A stretch of DNA of 26,528 nt, taken from contig CAYXXN010000018.1 in NCBI GenBank assembly GCA_964469055.1, positions 1-26,528 of the forward strand, written 5' to 3'. Numbering within the stretch: the stretch's first letter is position 1; each line of letters opens with the position of its first letter. The translations under genes were made by a program, and so were the position numbers. A model generated the notes under the pieces. That model saw only the letters and a list, made by a program, of their open reading frames with translations. It searched no databases and was not told the DNA's origin. The stretch is from CAYXXN01 sp964469055. GTDB taxonomy: Bacteria; Acidobacteriota; Thermoanaerobaculia; Multivoradales; JAHEKO01. This document shows, one piece after another, positions 1 to 6,441 of the stretch.

Positions 1-138
1 GTTTCTCGTCTCCTGACTAAGCTGCGGTTCGGGGGGGGCCGGCCGGTGGGGGGGGGGCCCCCGGCGCCGCGCGCGGGGTAACCGCACCGCGTCGGGTTCC
101 GCCCCCACGCCGCCGGGGGCGCAGGCCTCGACGGGTGA
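1..138. other. G-run-rich noncoding edge
   Basis: I see no convincing gene in these bases. The stretch holds an 8-G run at 31-38 and a 10-G run at 48-57, flanked by GGCC/CCGG-rich sequence. It also has a possible hairpin, GCCCCC (101-106) with GGGGGC (115-120), which lies downstream of the stop codon of the leftward gene ending at 139. No T tract follows on that strand, so it is a weak terminator candidate. The long G runs may be genuine or a sequencing or scaffold-edge artefact. Confidence 0.4.
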
Positions 139-1122
139 CTAGCCGGCGTTTTGCCCGCTGGTCGCCGTGAGCTTGCGGATCTCGATGTCGCCGCCGGAGG
201 TGCGCAGGTGGAGCAGCGGGCCGCCGCTGCCGAGGGTGCCGCGCAGCTGGCTGCGGCCGATCGTGCCGGAGACTGTCACCGGCATCTCGACGCTGACGCT
301 GCCGCCGCTGGTCGCGGCGTCGAGGTTGGCGGCGATGCCGTCGACGAGCTCGACGACGACGTCGCCGCCCGAGGTCGACAGGCGGCAGTCGGCCTCGGGT
401 TGGCTCGCCAGGCGGGCCCGCACGTCGCCGCCGGAGCTGTGCGCCTCGATCGTCCCGAATACCTCTTCGATGACGATGTTCCCGCCCGAGGTCTCGGCGC
501 GCACGTCGCCCTGCGCCCGGCGGATCGTGATGTCGCCGCCCGAGGTCTCGGCGTCGACGGAGCCCTCGACCTCACCGATCTTGACGTTGCCGCCCGAGGT
601 CTCCAGCTTGGCGCTACCGGTCGAGCCGGCGAGCACTACGTTGCCGCCGGAGGTACGGGCATCGACCGGCCCGGCGATCGACCCCAGCTCGACGTCGCCG
701 CCGGAGGTCTCGGCGCGCACCGCGCCCTCCAGGCCATCGATTTCGACGTCGCCCCCGGCCGTGTCGAGATCCAGATCGAAGCGACGCGGAACCTCGATGC
801 GGTAGGCGACCCGCACGCGGCTCGAGCGCCAGCCCCAGAGGCCCTCGCGCTCGGTCTCACCGGTGACGATGACGTCGTTGCCGCTCTGCTCGAAGGTCAC
901 CGTGTGATCGCTTTCCTCACCGCCGGGCCGGGCCTCGCGCTCGACGGAGACGGTGACGGCGCTGGCCTCCGTCGCCGTGACCCGGATCTCACCCCGGTCG
1001 GTATCCAATGTCAGCGTGCCGCCCGGGGCGAGCTCGAAGCGGCGCTCGAGGACGTCGGCGCGGGCGCTGGTGGCCAGGGCGAGGGTGAGCGCGAGGGCGG
1101 GGACGAGGGTTCGGCGCGGCAT
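139..1122 (-). CDS. Exported DUF4097-like beta-repeat protein with 18-residue SGGD/N repeats
   Basis: A 327-residue protein with an N-terminal signal peptide (MPRRTL..., hydrophobic to about residue 18, ATSARA cleavage region near 22). I chose the ATG at 1122 because AGGAGGT (1131-1137, reverse strand) sits 8 bases upstream; an in-frame ATG at 1146 has no such support. From residue 121 the chain repeats (T/S)SGG(D/N)(V/I). Seven copies start at 121, 139, 157, 175, 193, 211 and 229, exactly 18 residues apart, and looser copies follow at 250, 271 and 308. This is the pattern of the DUF4097/DUF4098 putative-adhesin family, expected to form a right-handed beta-solenoid. The location is probably periplasmic or on the envelope. 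The molecular function is unknown; adhesin is only a family label. It is divergent from rel with about 70 bp between start codons. Confidence 0.8.
   Translation of the reverse strand: MPRRTLVPALALTLALATSARADVLERRFELAPGGTLTLDTDRGEIRVTATEASAVTVSVEREARPGGEESDHTVTFEQSGNDVIVTGETEREGLWGWRSSRVRVAYRIEVPRRFDLDLDTAGGDVEIDGLEGAVRAETSGGDVELGSIAGPVDARTSGGNVVLAGSTGSAKLETSGGNVKIGEVEGSVDAETSGGDITIRRAQGDVRAETSGGNIVIEEVFGTIEAHSSGGDVRARLASQPEADCRLSTSGGDVVVELVDGIAANLDAATSGGSVSVEMPVTVSGTIGRSQLRGTLGSGGPLLHLRTSGGDIEIRKLTATSGQNAG
439..762 (-). repeat. Six in-frame 54-bp units (18-residue SGGD/N repeats)
   Basis: Codons 121-228 of the exported repeat protein form six consecutive 18-residue units, each beginning T-A/S-G-G-D/N-V/I and carrying a Gly near unit position 13. 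The DNA copies have diverged, but the codons of the core (CCGCCCGAGGT-like on the plus strand) recur every 54 bases. This is protein-level repetition, not a mobile or regulatory repeat. Confidence 0.8.
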
Positions 1123-1176
1123 GGCGGGCGACCTCCTGGCAGGCATTACGAGCCAGCCCGTGGCAGGTTTCGGGGG

Positions 1177-1182
1177 TATCCT
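1177..1182 (+). promoter_or_regulatory. Candidate -10 element for rel (TATCCT)
   Basis: TATCCT fits TANNNT and ends 11 bases before the ATG at 1194, which has no Shine-Dalgarno motif close to it. Initiation would give a leader of only about 5 bases. I see no good -35 box at 16-19 bp spacing, so the call is tentative. Confidence 0.3.
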
Positions 1183-1193
1183 TGGCCTCGCCC

Positions 1194-3437
1194 ATGCCGT
1201 CGATCAGCGAGCGCTTGGCTCGCCGCCGCGTCTTGCCCCCGGTGGTGCCGCCGGAGCGGGTGACGCTGGCCGACGTCGAGCGCCGCCTGGAGGAGCACGG
1301 CCGGCCCTTCGACTCCTCGTTCCTCGCCGCCGTGCACGACTTCTCGGCGGCCATGCACACCGACCAGCTGCGCCGCTCGGGCGAGCCCTACCTGACCCAC
1401 CCCCTGCAGGTGGCGTACTGCCTGGCCGACCTCGGCTTCGACGCCGTCTCGGTGGTCGTGGGGCTGCTGCACGACGTTTTGGAGGACACCCTGACGACCA
1501 AGGAGGCCCTCGGCGAGCGCTTCGGCGGCGAGATCGCCGAGCTGGTCGATGGGGTGACCAAGATCGGCCGTCACTCCTACTTCAAGCGCGACCAGGCGCA
1601 GGCGGAGACCTTCCGCAAGCTCATCCTGGCCTCGGTAGCCGACCTGCGGGTGATCCTGGTGAAGCTCGCCGACCGCTGGCACAACATGGCGACGCTCGAG
1701 CACCTGCCCCCCGAGACCCGCCGCCGTGTCGCCCAGGAGACGCTCGAGATCTACGCCCCGATCGCCATGCGCCTGGGGATGTCGAAGCTGCAGGGGGATC
1801 TCGAGGACCTCGCCTTCTTCCATCTCTACCCGCACCAGTTCGAGGAGCTGCGCGCCCAGATCGAGGAGCGGCTGAAGGGCGCCCGGCGGCGCATCGACGA
1901 CATCCGGGCGGGGCTGGCCGAGCGCCTGCGCGAGGCCGGGATCGAGGCCGACATCAGCTACCGGGTCAAGCGCTATCAATCGATCTACCGCAAGCTGCGC
2001 AAGCAAGGCATCGAGGTGTCGCAGGTCTACGACTACCTGGCCTTCCGCATCGTCACCCGGGAGATGCGCGACTGTTACGCCTCCCTGGGCGTCGTCCACC
2101 AGGCCTGGCGGCCGGTTCCGGGTCGCATCAAGGACTACATCGCGATGCCGAAGCCCAACCTCTACCAGTCGCTGCACACGACGCTGGTCGGCGAGAGCGG
2201 CGAGCCCTTCGAGGTACAGATCCGCACGCGCGAGATGGACCGGGTGGCGGAGGAAGGCATCGCCGCCCATTGGCGCTACAAGGAAGAAGGTGCCGGAGCC
2301 GCTGGGGAGCCGGACCGCAACATCCTCTGGCTGCGGCAGCTCGTCGAATGGCAGAAGGAGATCGCCGACCCCCGCAGTTTCTTGACCGCTCTCAAGGTCG
2401 ATCTCTATCCGGACGAGGTCTACGTCTTCACGCCGAAAGGAGACGTCCACGCCTTTCCCCACGATGCCACGCCCCTCGATTTTGCCTACAAGATCCACAC
2501 CGACCTGGGCCACCACTGCGTCGGGGCGCGCGTCAACGGCAAGCTCGTGCCCTTGAAAACGCTGCTCGAGAACGGCGACATCGTCGAGGTCCTGACCAGC
2601 CCGTCGCGGGTGCCGAGTCGCGACTGGCTCAAGTTCGTCGTCACCTCCCGCGCCAAGAGCAAGATCCGTCACTGGCTCTCGACCGAGCAGAAGAAGCGTG
2701 CCGTCGAGATCGGGAGGCGATTGCTCGAGCGCGAGGCGCGGAAGCTGCGCATCGCCGCTCGCCGGGTGCTGGAGGGGGGCAACCTCGCGACCTACCTGAA
2801 GCGCGAGGGCATCGGCAACGTGGACGACCTGCTGGCCTCGATCGGCTTCGGCAAGCTCACGGCGCGGCAGGTGATCCATCGCGTCCTGCCGGCCGAACAG
2901 CTGGTCGCGGCCGTCACCCCGGAGCCCGGCCGGCTGCGCCGGGTGGTCGCCAAGGTGCTGCCGTTCGGCGGCAGCCCGGCGCTGGTCGTCAAGGGTCACG
3001 GCGATCTCATGGCCTACGTCGCCAAGTGCTGCAGTCCGCTGCCCGGTGAGGACGTCATCGGCTACGTGACCCGCGGCCGGGGCGTGTCGGTGCACTCCGT
3101 CGACTGCCCGAACGTCAAGAACCTGCTCTACCACCCCGAGCGCGAGATCGAGGTCGAGTGGGTGCGGGGCGGCGACGCCGTCTTCCCGGTCCTCCTGACC
3201 ATCGAGACCGAGGACCGCCAGGGAATGCTGGCCCGCCTGACCGAGGCGATCGCCAAGTTCGACGGCAACATCCGGCAGATCGAGGCCGACACTCGCGAAA
3301 CCGGCCGCGGGTTGATCGAGGTGGTCGTCGAGGTGCGCGACCGCCGCCACCTCGAGCGACTGAGTCAGGCCCTGCGGGAGGTCGACGGGGTGCTCGAAGT
3401 GCGCCGGACCATGGCCGAGGGTGCCGACCAGGGGTGA
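1194..3437 (+). CDS. rel: Bifunctional (p)ppGpp synthetase/hydrolase, RelA/SpoT family
   Basis: Makes and degrades the stringent-response alarmone (p)ppGpp in the cytoplasm. The 747-residue length is that of a full long-form Rel. Domains in order: an HD hydrolase with intact HDVLED at 93-98 and KLADRWHNMATL further on; a synthetase with GRIKDYIAMPK and YQSLHTT; TGS from about residue 403; the conserved Cys region (CC at 612-613, HSVDC ending at C638); and ACT from about 663. The RxKD form (RIKD, 311-314) is the one found in bifunctional Rel enzymes, while monofunctional RelA has ExDD, so both activities are expected. An in-frame TTG at 1182 could start four residues earlier, but GGGGGT (1172-1177) is too close to it to be a good ribosome site. 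A 140-bp gap and a promoter separate it from pilM. Confidence 0.96.
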   Translation: MPSISERLARRRVLPPVVPPERVTLADVERRLEEHGRPFDSSFLAAVHDFSAAMHTDQLRRSGEPYLTHPLQVAYCLADLGFDAVSVVVGLLHDVLEDTLTTKEALGERFGGEIAELVDGVTKIGRHSYFKRDQAQAETFRKLILASVADLRVILVKLADRWHNMATLEHLPPETRRRVAQETLEIYAPIAMRLGMSKLQGDLEDLAFFHLYPHQFEELRAQIEERLKGARRRIDDIRAGLAERLREAGIEADISYRVKRYQSIYRKLRKQGIEVSQVYDYLAFRIVTREMRDCYASLGVVHQAWRPVPGRIKDYIAMPKPNLYQSLHTTLVGESGEPFEVQIRTREMDRVAEEGIAAHWRYKEEGAGAAGEPDRNILWLRQLVEWQKEIADPRSFLTALKVDLYPDEVYVFTPKGDVHAFPHDATPLDFAYKIHTDLGHHCVGARVNGKLVPLKTLLENGDIVEVLTSPSRVPSRDWLKFVVTSRAKSKIRHWLSTEQKKRAVEIGRRLLEREARKLRIAARRVLEGGNLATYLKREGIGNVDDLLASIGFGKLTARQVIHRVLPAEQLVAAVTPEPGRLRRVVAKVLPFGGSPALVVKGHGDLMAYVAKCCSPLPGEDVIGYVTRGRGVSVHSVDCPNVKNLLYHPEREIEVEWVRGGDAVFPVLLTIETEDRQGMLARLTEAIAKFDGNIRQIEADTRETGRGLIEVVVEVRDRRHLERLSQALREVDGVLEVRRTMAEGADQG

Positions 3438-3448
3438 GGCTGCCGACC

Positions 3449-3462
3449 GCCGGGCGCCCGGC
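3449..3462 (+). terminator. GC palindrome after rel, possible weak terminator
   Basis: GCCGGGCGCCCGGC is a perfect 14-base palindrome beginning 12 bases after the rel stop codon. It could form a short hairpin at the 3' end of the rel mRNA. There is no following T tract, so intrinsic termination is doubtful. Confidence 0.25.
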
Positions 3463-3477
3463 CTGTGCAGCCAACCC

Positions 3478-3508
3478 TTGACACCACTGCGCGGTCTCTG
3501 GTTAGCTT
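3478..3508 (+). promoter_or_regulatory. Promoter for the pilMNOPQ operon
   Basis: A perfect -35 hexamer TTGACA (3478-3483) is followed 19 bases later by TAGCTT (3503-3508), which fits TANNNT. The spacer is slightly long. Transcription would begin near 3515, leaving a leader of about 63 bases before the pilM ATG. The -10 region overlaps the left arm of an inverted repeat (TTAGCTT, 3502-3508). Confidence 0.5.
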
Positions 3509-3537
3509 CCACCAACGCTTCAAGCGTTCTAAGCTAA
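3502..3537. promoter_or_regulatory. Nested inverted repeats at the pilM promoter/leader
   Basis: The inner palindrome is AACGCTT (3514-3520), C, AAGCGTT (3522-3528). An outer pair, TTAGCTT (3502-3508) and AAGCTAA (3531-3537), encloses it, with spacers of 5 and 2 bases. The inner palindrome covers the predicted transcription start and the outer left arm overlaps the -10 box. This could be a dimeric repressor operator or a hairpin at the 5' end of the mRNA. No T tract follows directly. Confidence 0.45.
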
Positions 3538-3577
3538 GTTACGACGGATTCGGGGTTTTTAGGAGCTTCCGGCCGGC

Positions 3578-4636
3578 ATGTTCTGGTCACGCGCCAAGGG
3601 CGTCATCGGGCTCGACATCGGGAGCTCGGCGATCAAGCTCGTCGAGCTGAAGGAACGCAAACCCGGTGAGTACTCCCTGCTGCGAGTCGGCATCGAGCCG
3701 CTGTCGCAGGAGGCGATCGTCGACGGTTCGATCATGGATTCCTCGCTGGTCGTCGACGCGATCAGCAAGCTCACCACCGAGACGGGGGCGCGCAATCCGA
3801 ATTTCGCGACCTCGGTATCGGGCCATTCGGTCATCGTCAAGAAGATCCAGATTCCGGCGATGTCCCAGGAAGAGCTGGGGGAGTCGATCCAGTGGGAGGT
3901 GGAGCAGTACATCCCCTTCGACATCAACGACGTCAAGCTCGACTATCTCGTGCTCTCGGACGGTGACGGGGGGCGGGACGCGATGGAGGTGTTGCTCGTC
4001 GCCGTGAAGCGGGACAAGGTCAACGATTACGTCTCGGTGATCAACCAGAGCGGCAAGACCGCGGCGGTCGTCGACATCGACGCCTTCGCGCTGCAGAACG
4101 CCTTCGAAGCCAACTACGATGTGTCGGCCGGTAAGACCGTCGCCCTGGTCAACATGGGCGCCACGGTGACCACCATCAACATCGTCGCCCGCGGCCAGAC
4201 CGTCTTCTGGCGCGACCTGTCGATCGGTGGCAACGACTTCACCGAGGCGCTGCAGCGCGAGTACGGCCTGACGTTCGAGCAGGCGGAGCGCGTGAAGCGC
4301 GGCGAGCAAGTGGAAGGGTGCTCGCCGGCCGAGGCCCGTCCGGTGCTGGATGCGGTGTCCCGCGAGATGGCGGCCGAGATCCAGAAAACGTTCGACTTCT
4401 TCTCGGCGACGGCCTCCGAGGAGAACGTCGGGCAGTTGATGCTCTCCGGCGGCTGCGCCATGACCCCGAACCTGCAGAAGACCCTCCAGGATCACTTCGG
4501 CGTGCCGGCCGACCCCCTGGACCCGCTGCGCCGCATCGATATCCGCGAGGGCAACTTCGACGCCGACTGGCTACGGTCCGTGGCCCCCATGCTCGCCGTC
4601 GCGATCGGCCTGGCCGTGCGCAAGGTGGGTGACTAG
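3578..4636 (+). CDS. pilM: Type IV pilus assembly ATPase-like protein PilM
   Basis: An actin-like cytoplasmic protein that binds the N-terminus of PilN and anchors the inner-membrane alignment complex of the type IV pilus. The 352-residue length is typical. The actin-fold motifs are visible: GLDIGSSAIKLVEL (phosphate-1, residues 10-23), LVNMGATVTTINIV (phosphate-2) and LMLSGGCAM near the C-terminus (adenosine motif). The SHS2/ferredoxin-like part includes HSVIVKKIQIPAMSQEEL and WEVEQYIPFDI. AGGAG (3561-3565) lies 12 bases before the ATG. It is the first gene of the pil operon, and its TAG stop is immediately followed by the pilN ATG. Confidence 0.96.
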   Translation: MFWSRAKGVIGLDIGSSAIKLVELKERKPGEYSLLRVGIEPLSQEAIVDGSIMDSSLVVDAISKLTTETGARNPNFATSVSGHSVIVKKIQIPAMSQEELGESIQWEVEQYIPFDINDVKLDYLVLSDGDGGRDAMEVLLVAVKRDKVNDYVSVINQSGKTAAVVDIDAFALQNAFEANYDVSAGKTVALVNMGATVTTINIVARGQTVFWRDLSIGGNDFTEALQREYGLTFEQAERVKRGEQVEGCSPAEARPVLDAVSREMAAEIQKTFDFFSATASEENVGQLMLSGGCAMTPNLQKTLQDHFGVPADPLDPLRRIDIREGNFDADWLRSVAPMLAVAIGLAVRKVGD

Positions 4637-5242
4637 ATGATCAAGATCAACCTGGTCGGAGAGGGCCGGCGACCGGTCGTCGCTCGGGCCGCGTCGGCCG
4701 GCCTCAGGATCAGCCGCCGGGCCGAGCTGCTGCTGGGGGCCATGATCCTGTTGGGCCTGCTGCTCGCGGGCGGCAACTTCTTGTGGCTGCGCCACAAGAT
4801 CAACCTCAAGAAGGCCGAGATCGCCGAGGCGCAGGTGGAGGTCGAGCGCTTGGCCCCGATCATCCGCGAGGTCGAGGCGTTCAAGGCGAAGAAGGCCGAC
4901 CTCGAGAACAAGATCCGGGTCATCAGCACGCTCAAGGCGAACCAGCGCGGCCCGGTCAAGATCATGGACTACGTCAGCACGGCGGTGCCCGACCTCCTGT
5001 GGCTCGGCCGCATGGAGGTCTCGACCAAGATCCTCAAGGTCAGGGGTCAGGCGTTCAACACCAACGCGGTCGCCAAGTTCATCGAGCAGCTCGACGCGGT
5101 GGAGGAGTTCGAGGAGCCGGTGCTGCTCGACATGAGTCGCGAGGGCAGGGTCTACAACTTCGAGATCGACGTCCCCTACTCTTTCGCGCCGAAGGTACCG
5201 CTGGCCGAGGCGGCCGCCACGCCGGTGGCGGCCGGAGGATAG
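4637..5242 (+). CDS. pilN: Type IV pilus inner-membrane protein PilN
   Basis: A 201-residue bitopic inner-membrane protein of the PilM-N-O-P complex. The short cytoplasmic N-terminus begins MIKINLV, matching the INL motif that docks PilM in this family. One membrane helix lies at about residues 30-50, followed by a charged coiled-coil stretch (about 55-105) and a periplasmic ferredoxin-like domain (SKILKVRGQAFNTNAVAKFI region). The ATG abuts the pilM stop with no spacer, implying translational coupling. An Ala/Pro-rich tail ends the protein. Confidence 0.93.
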   Translation: MIKINLVGEGRRPVVARAASAGLRISRRAELLLGAMILLGLLLAGGNFLWLRHKINLKKAEIAEAQVEVERLAPIIREVEAFKAKKADLENKIRVISTLKANQRGPVKIMDYVSTAVPDLLWLGRMEVSTKILKVRGQAFNTNAVAKFIEQLDAVEEFEEPVLLDMSREGRVYNFEIDVPYSFAPKVPLAEAAATPVAAGG

Positions 5243-5246
5243 CGCC

Positions 5247-5846
5247 ATGGCCGAATTCCGCACCGGACTCGAGGACAAGCCTTGGTACTACGGCTTGGTG
5301 GTCGGCTTGCTGGTCGCCGCCGGCATCTATGCCCTGATGTATGTTTGGCAAATCAAGGACCAGCGAACGGATCTGGCGCGCAAGGAGACGCAGCTCGCTA
5401 ACCTCCAGACCCAGATCCAAGAGGGGCGAGCGGCCGAGGCGCAGCTGCCACGCTTCCGCGAGGAAGTCCGCCTGCTCGAGCTCGAGCTGGACAAGCTGTT
5501 GCGAGTGCTGCCGGCACGGCGCAACACCGACGACTTGCTGCGGCGGATCCGATTGCTCGCCGAACAGGGTGACTTCAACTTGTTGCGCTTCCGCCCCGGG
5601 CGCTTCGTCGACCGCGACTTCTACAGCGAGTGGCCGATCGCCATTGCGCTCGAGGGCAACTACCACAACCTGGCCCTCTTCTTCGACAGCATCGGGCGCT
5701 TCTCGCGCATCATCAACATCGAGGGGTTGCGGGTGGCGACCTTCCGCGGCGCCGACCGCGATCACACGATCGCCGCCAACTTCTCGGCGAAGACGTTCGT
5801 TTACAAGGAGACGCCGCCGCCGACCCCGGAGGAGGTCCCGCAGTGA
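5247..5846 (+). CDS. pilO: Type IV pilus inner-membrane protein PilO
   Basis: A 199-residue partner of PilN. A single membrane helix lies at about residues 15-34, followed by a coiled coil (about 38-90, including EVRLLELELDKLLRVLP) and a periplasmic domain with the PilO-family features FRPGRF and a GNYHNLALFFDSIGRFSRI segment at about 135-155. It starts 4 bases after pilN, with the GGAGGATAG of the pilN end serving as the ribosome site. The sequence ends in a short Pro/Glu tail. It heterodimerises with PilN in characterised systems; that is family knowledge. Confidence 0.93.
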   Translation: MAEFRTGLEDKPWYYGLVVGLLVAAGIYALMYVWQIKDQRTDLARKETQLANLQTQIQEGRAAEAQLPRFREEVRLLELELDKLLRVLPARRNTDDLLRRIRLLAEQGDFNLLRFRPGRFVDRDFYSEWPIAIALEGNYHNLALFFDSIGRFSRIINIEGLRVATFRGADRDHTIAANFSAKTFVYKETPPPTPEEVPQ

Positions 5847-6427
5847 CCGCCTTGCGCACCTTGGTTTCTCGCTGGCTGCTGGCACCTTCGACGGCGCTGG
5901 TGCTGTTGGCGGCGGGGCCGCTCGGCGCTCAGCAGCCCACGGCGACCGACGCGCCGGCGGCGGAGGCAGCCCCGGCAGGGGGGGCGACCGGCGCGGAGGT
6001 AGGTGCCGCGGACGAGGGCACCGGTGACATCGATATCGATGCGCTGCTGGCGGAGGACGAGGCGGTGTTCGCCGATGACGGCTACGCCTACGACGCGGCC
6101 GGCCGGCGGGACCCGTTCGAGTCCCTGCTGGTCGCCCGCGAGTCGACGGGCGACGAGGTCCAGCCGCGGCCCGAGGGCGTCCCAGGTCTGCTGATCAGCG
6201 AAGTCGACCTGACCGGCATCTTCGTTTTGCCGGACGGCCCCGTGGCCCAGGTCCAGTCGGCCAGCCTGGACAAGAGCTATCTCTTGCGCGTGGGCGACCA
6301 GCTGTACGACGGCAGCGTCGTCGGCATCTCGCGCAACGAAGTCGTCTTCCGTCAGATCGTCGACGATCCGACCGCCCTCAAGCCCTTCCGCGAGGTGGTC
6401 AAGAAGCTCAACCCGGAGCTTGAGTGA
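5843..6427 (+). CDS. pilP: Type IV pilus assembly protein PilP
   Basis: A 194-residue periplasmic protein that links the PilN-PilO complex to the secretin. The GTG at 5843 overlaps the pilO stop (GTGA), with GGAGGT (5831-5836) at good spacing. Residues 1-29 look like a signal peptide ending LGA-QQ. An acidic/Ala-rich linker runs to about residue 85, then comes the diagnostic RRDPFESLL motif and a beta domain (LTGIFVLPDGPVAQVQ..., SYLLRVGDQLYDGSVVGI). PilP is often a lipoprotein, but there is no Cys in or near this signal region, so this copy appears soluble or held by its partners. Confidence 0.93.
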   Translation: MTALRTLVSRWLLAPSTALVLLAAGPLGAQQPTATDAPAAEAAPAGGATGAEVGAADEGTGDIDIDALLAEDEAVFADDGYAYDAAGRRDPFESLLVARESTGDEVQPRPEGVPGLLISEVDLTGIFVLPDGPVAQVQSASLDKSYLLRVGDQLYDGSVVGISRNEVVFRQIVDDPTALKPFREVVKKLNPELE

Positions 6428-6441
6428 GGGAGGCAGGCAGC

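Noticed and set aside
1..138. tRNA-like sequence (GGGTTCC near 94-100)
   Set aside because: No matching T-loop, acceptor stem or anticodon arm could be assembled on either strand.
439..762. CRISPR or mobile repeat array
   Set aside because: The 54-bp periodicity is in frame, encodes conserved residues and has no spacer structure.
151..1263. Plus-strand open frames across the repeat protein, some with regular PPEV-type repeats
   Set aside because: The regularity mirrors the 54-bp coding repeats of the minus-strand gene, which has a signal peptide and a strong ribosome site.
3449..3462. Confident intrinsic terminator for rel
   Set aside because: The palindrome is short and no T tract follows; it is kept only as a weak candidate.
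1146..3515. A 789-codon open frame on the minus strand opposite rel
   Set aside because: Rel is unmistakable on the plus strand. The antisense frame is low-complexity (Asp/Leu/Gly/Arg/His-rich), as expected from high-GC codon bias.
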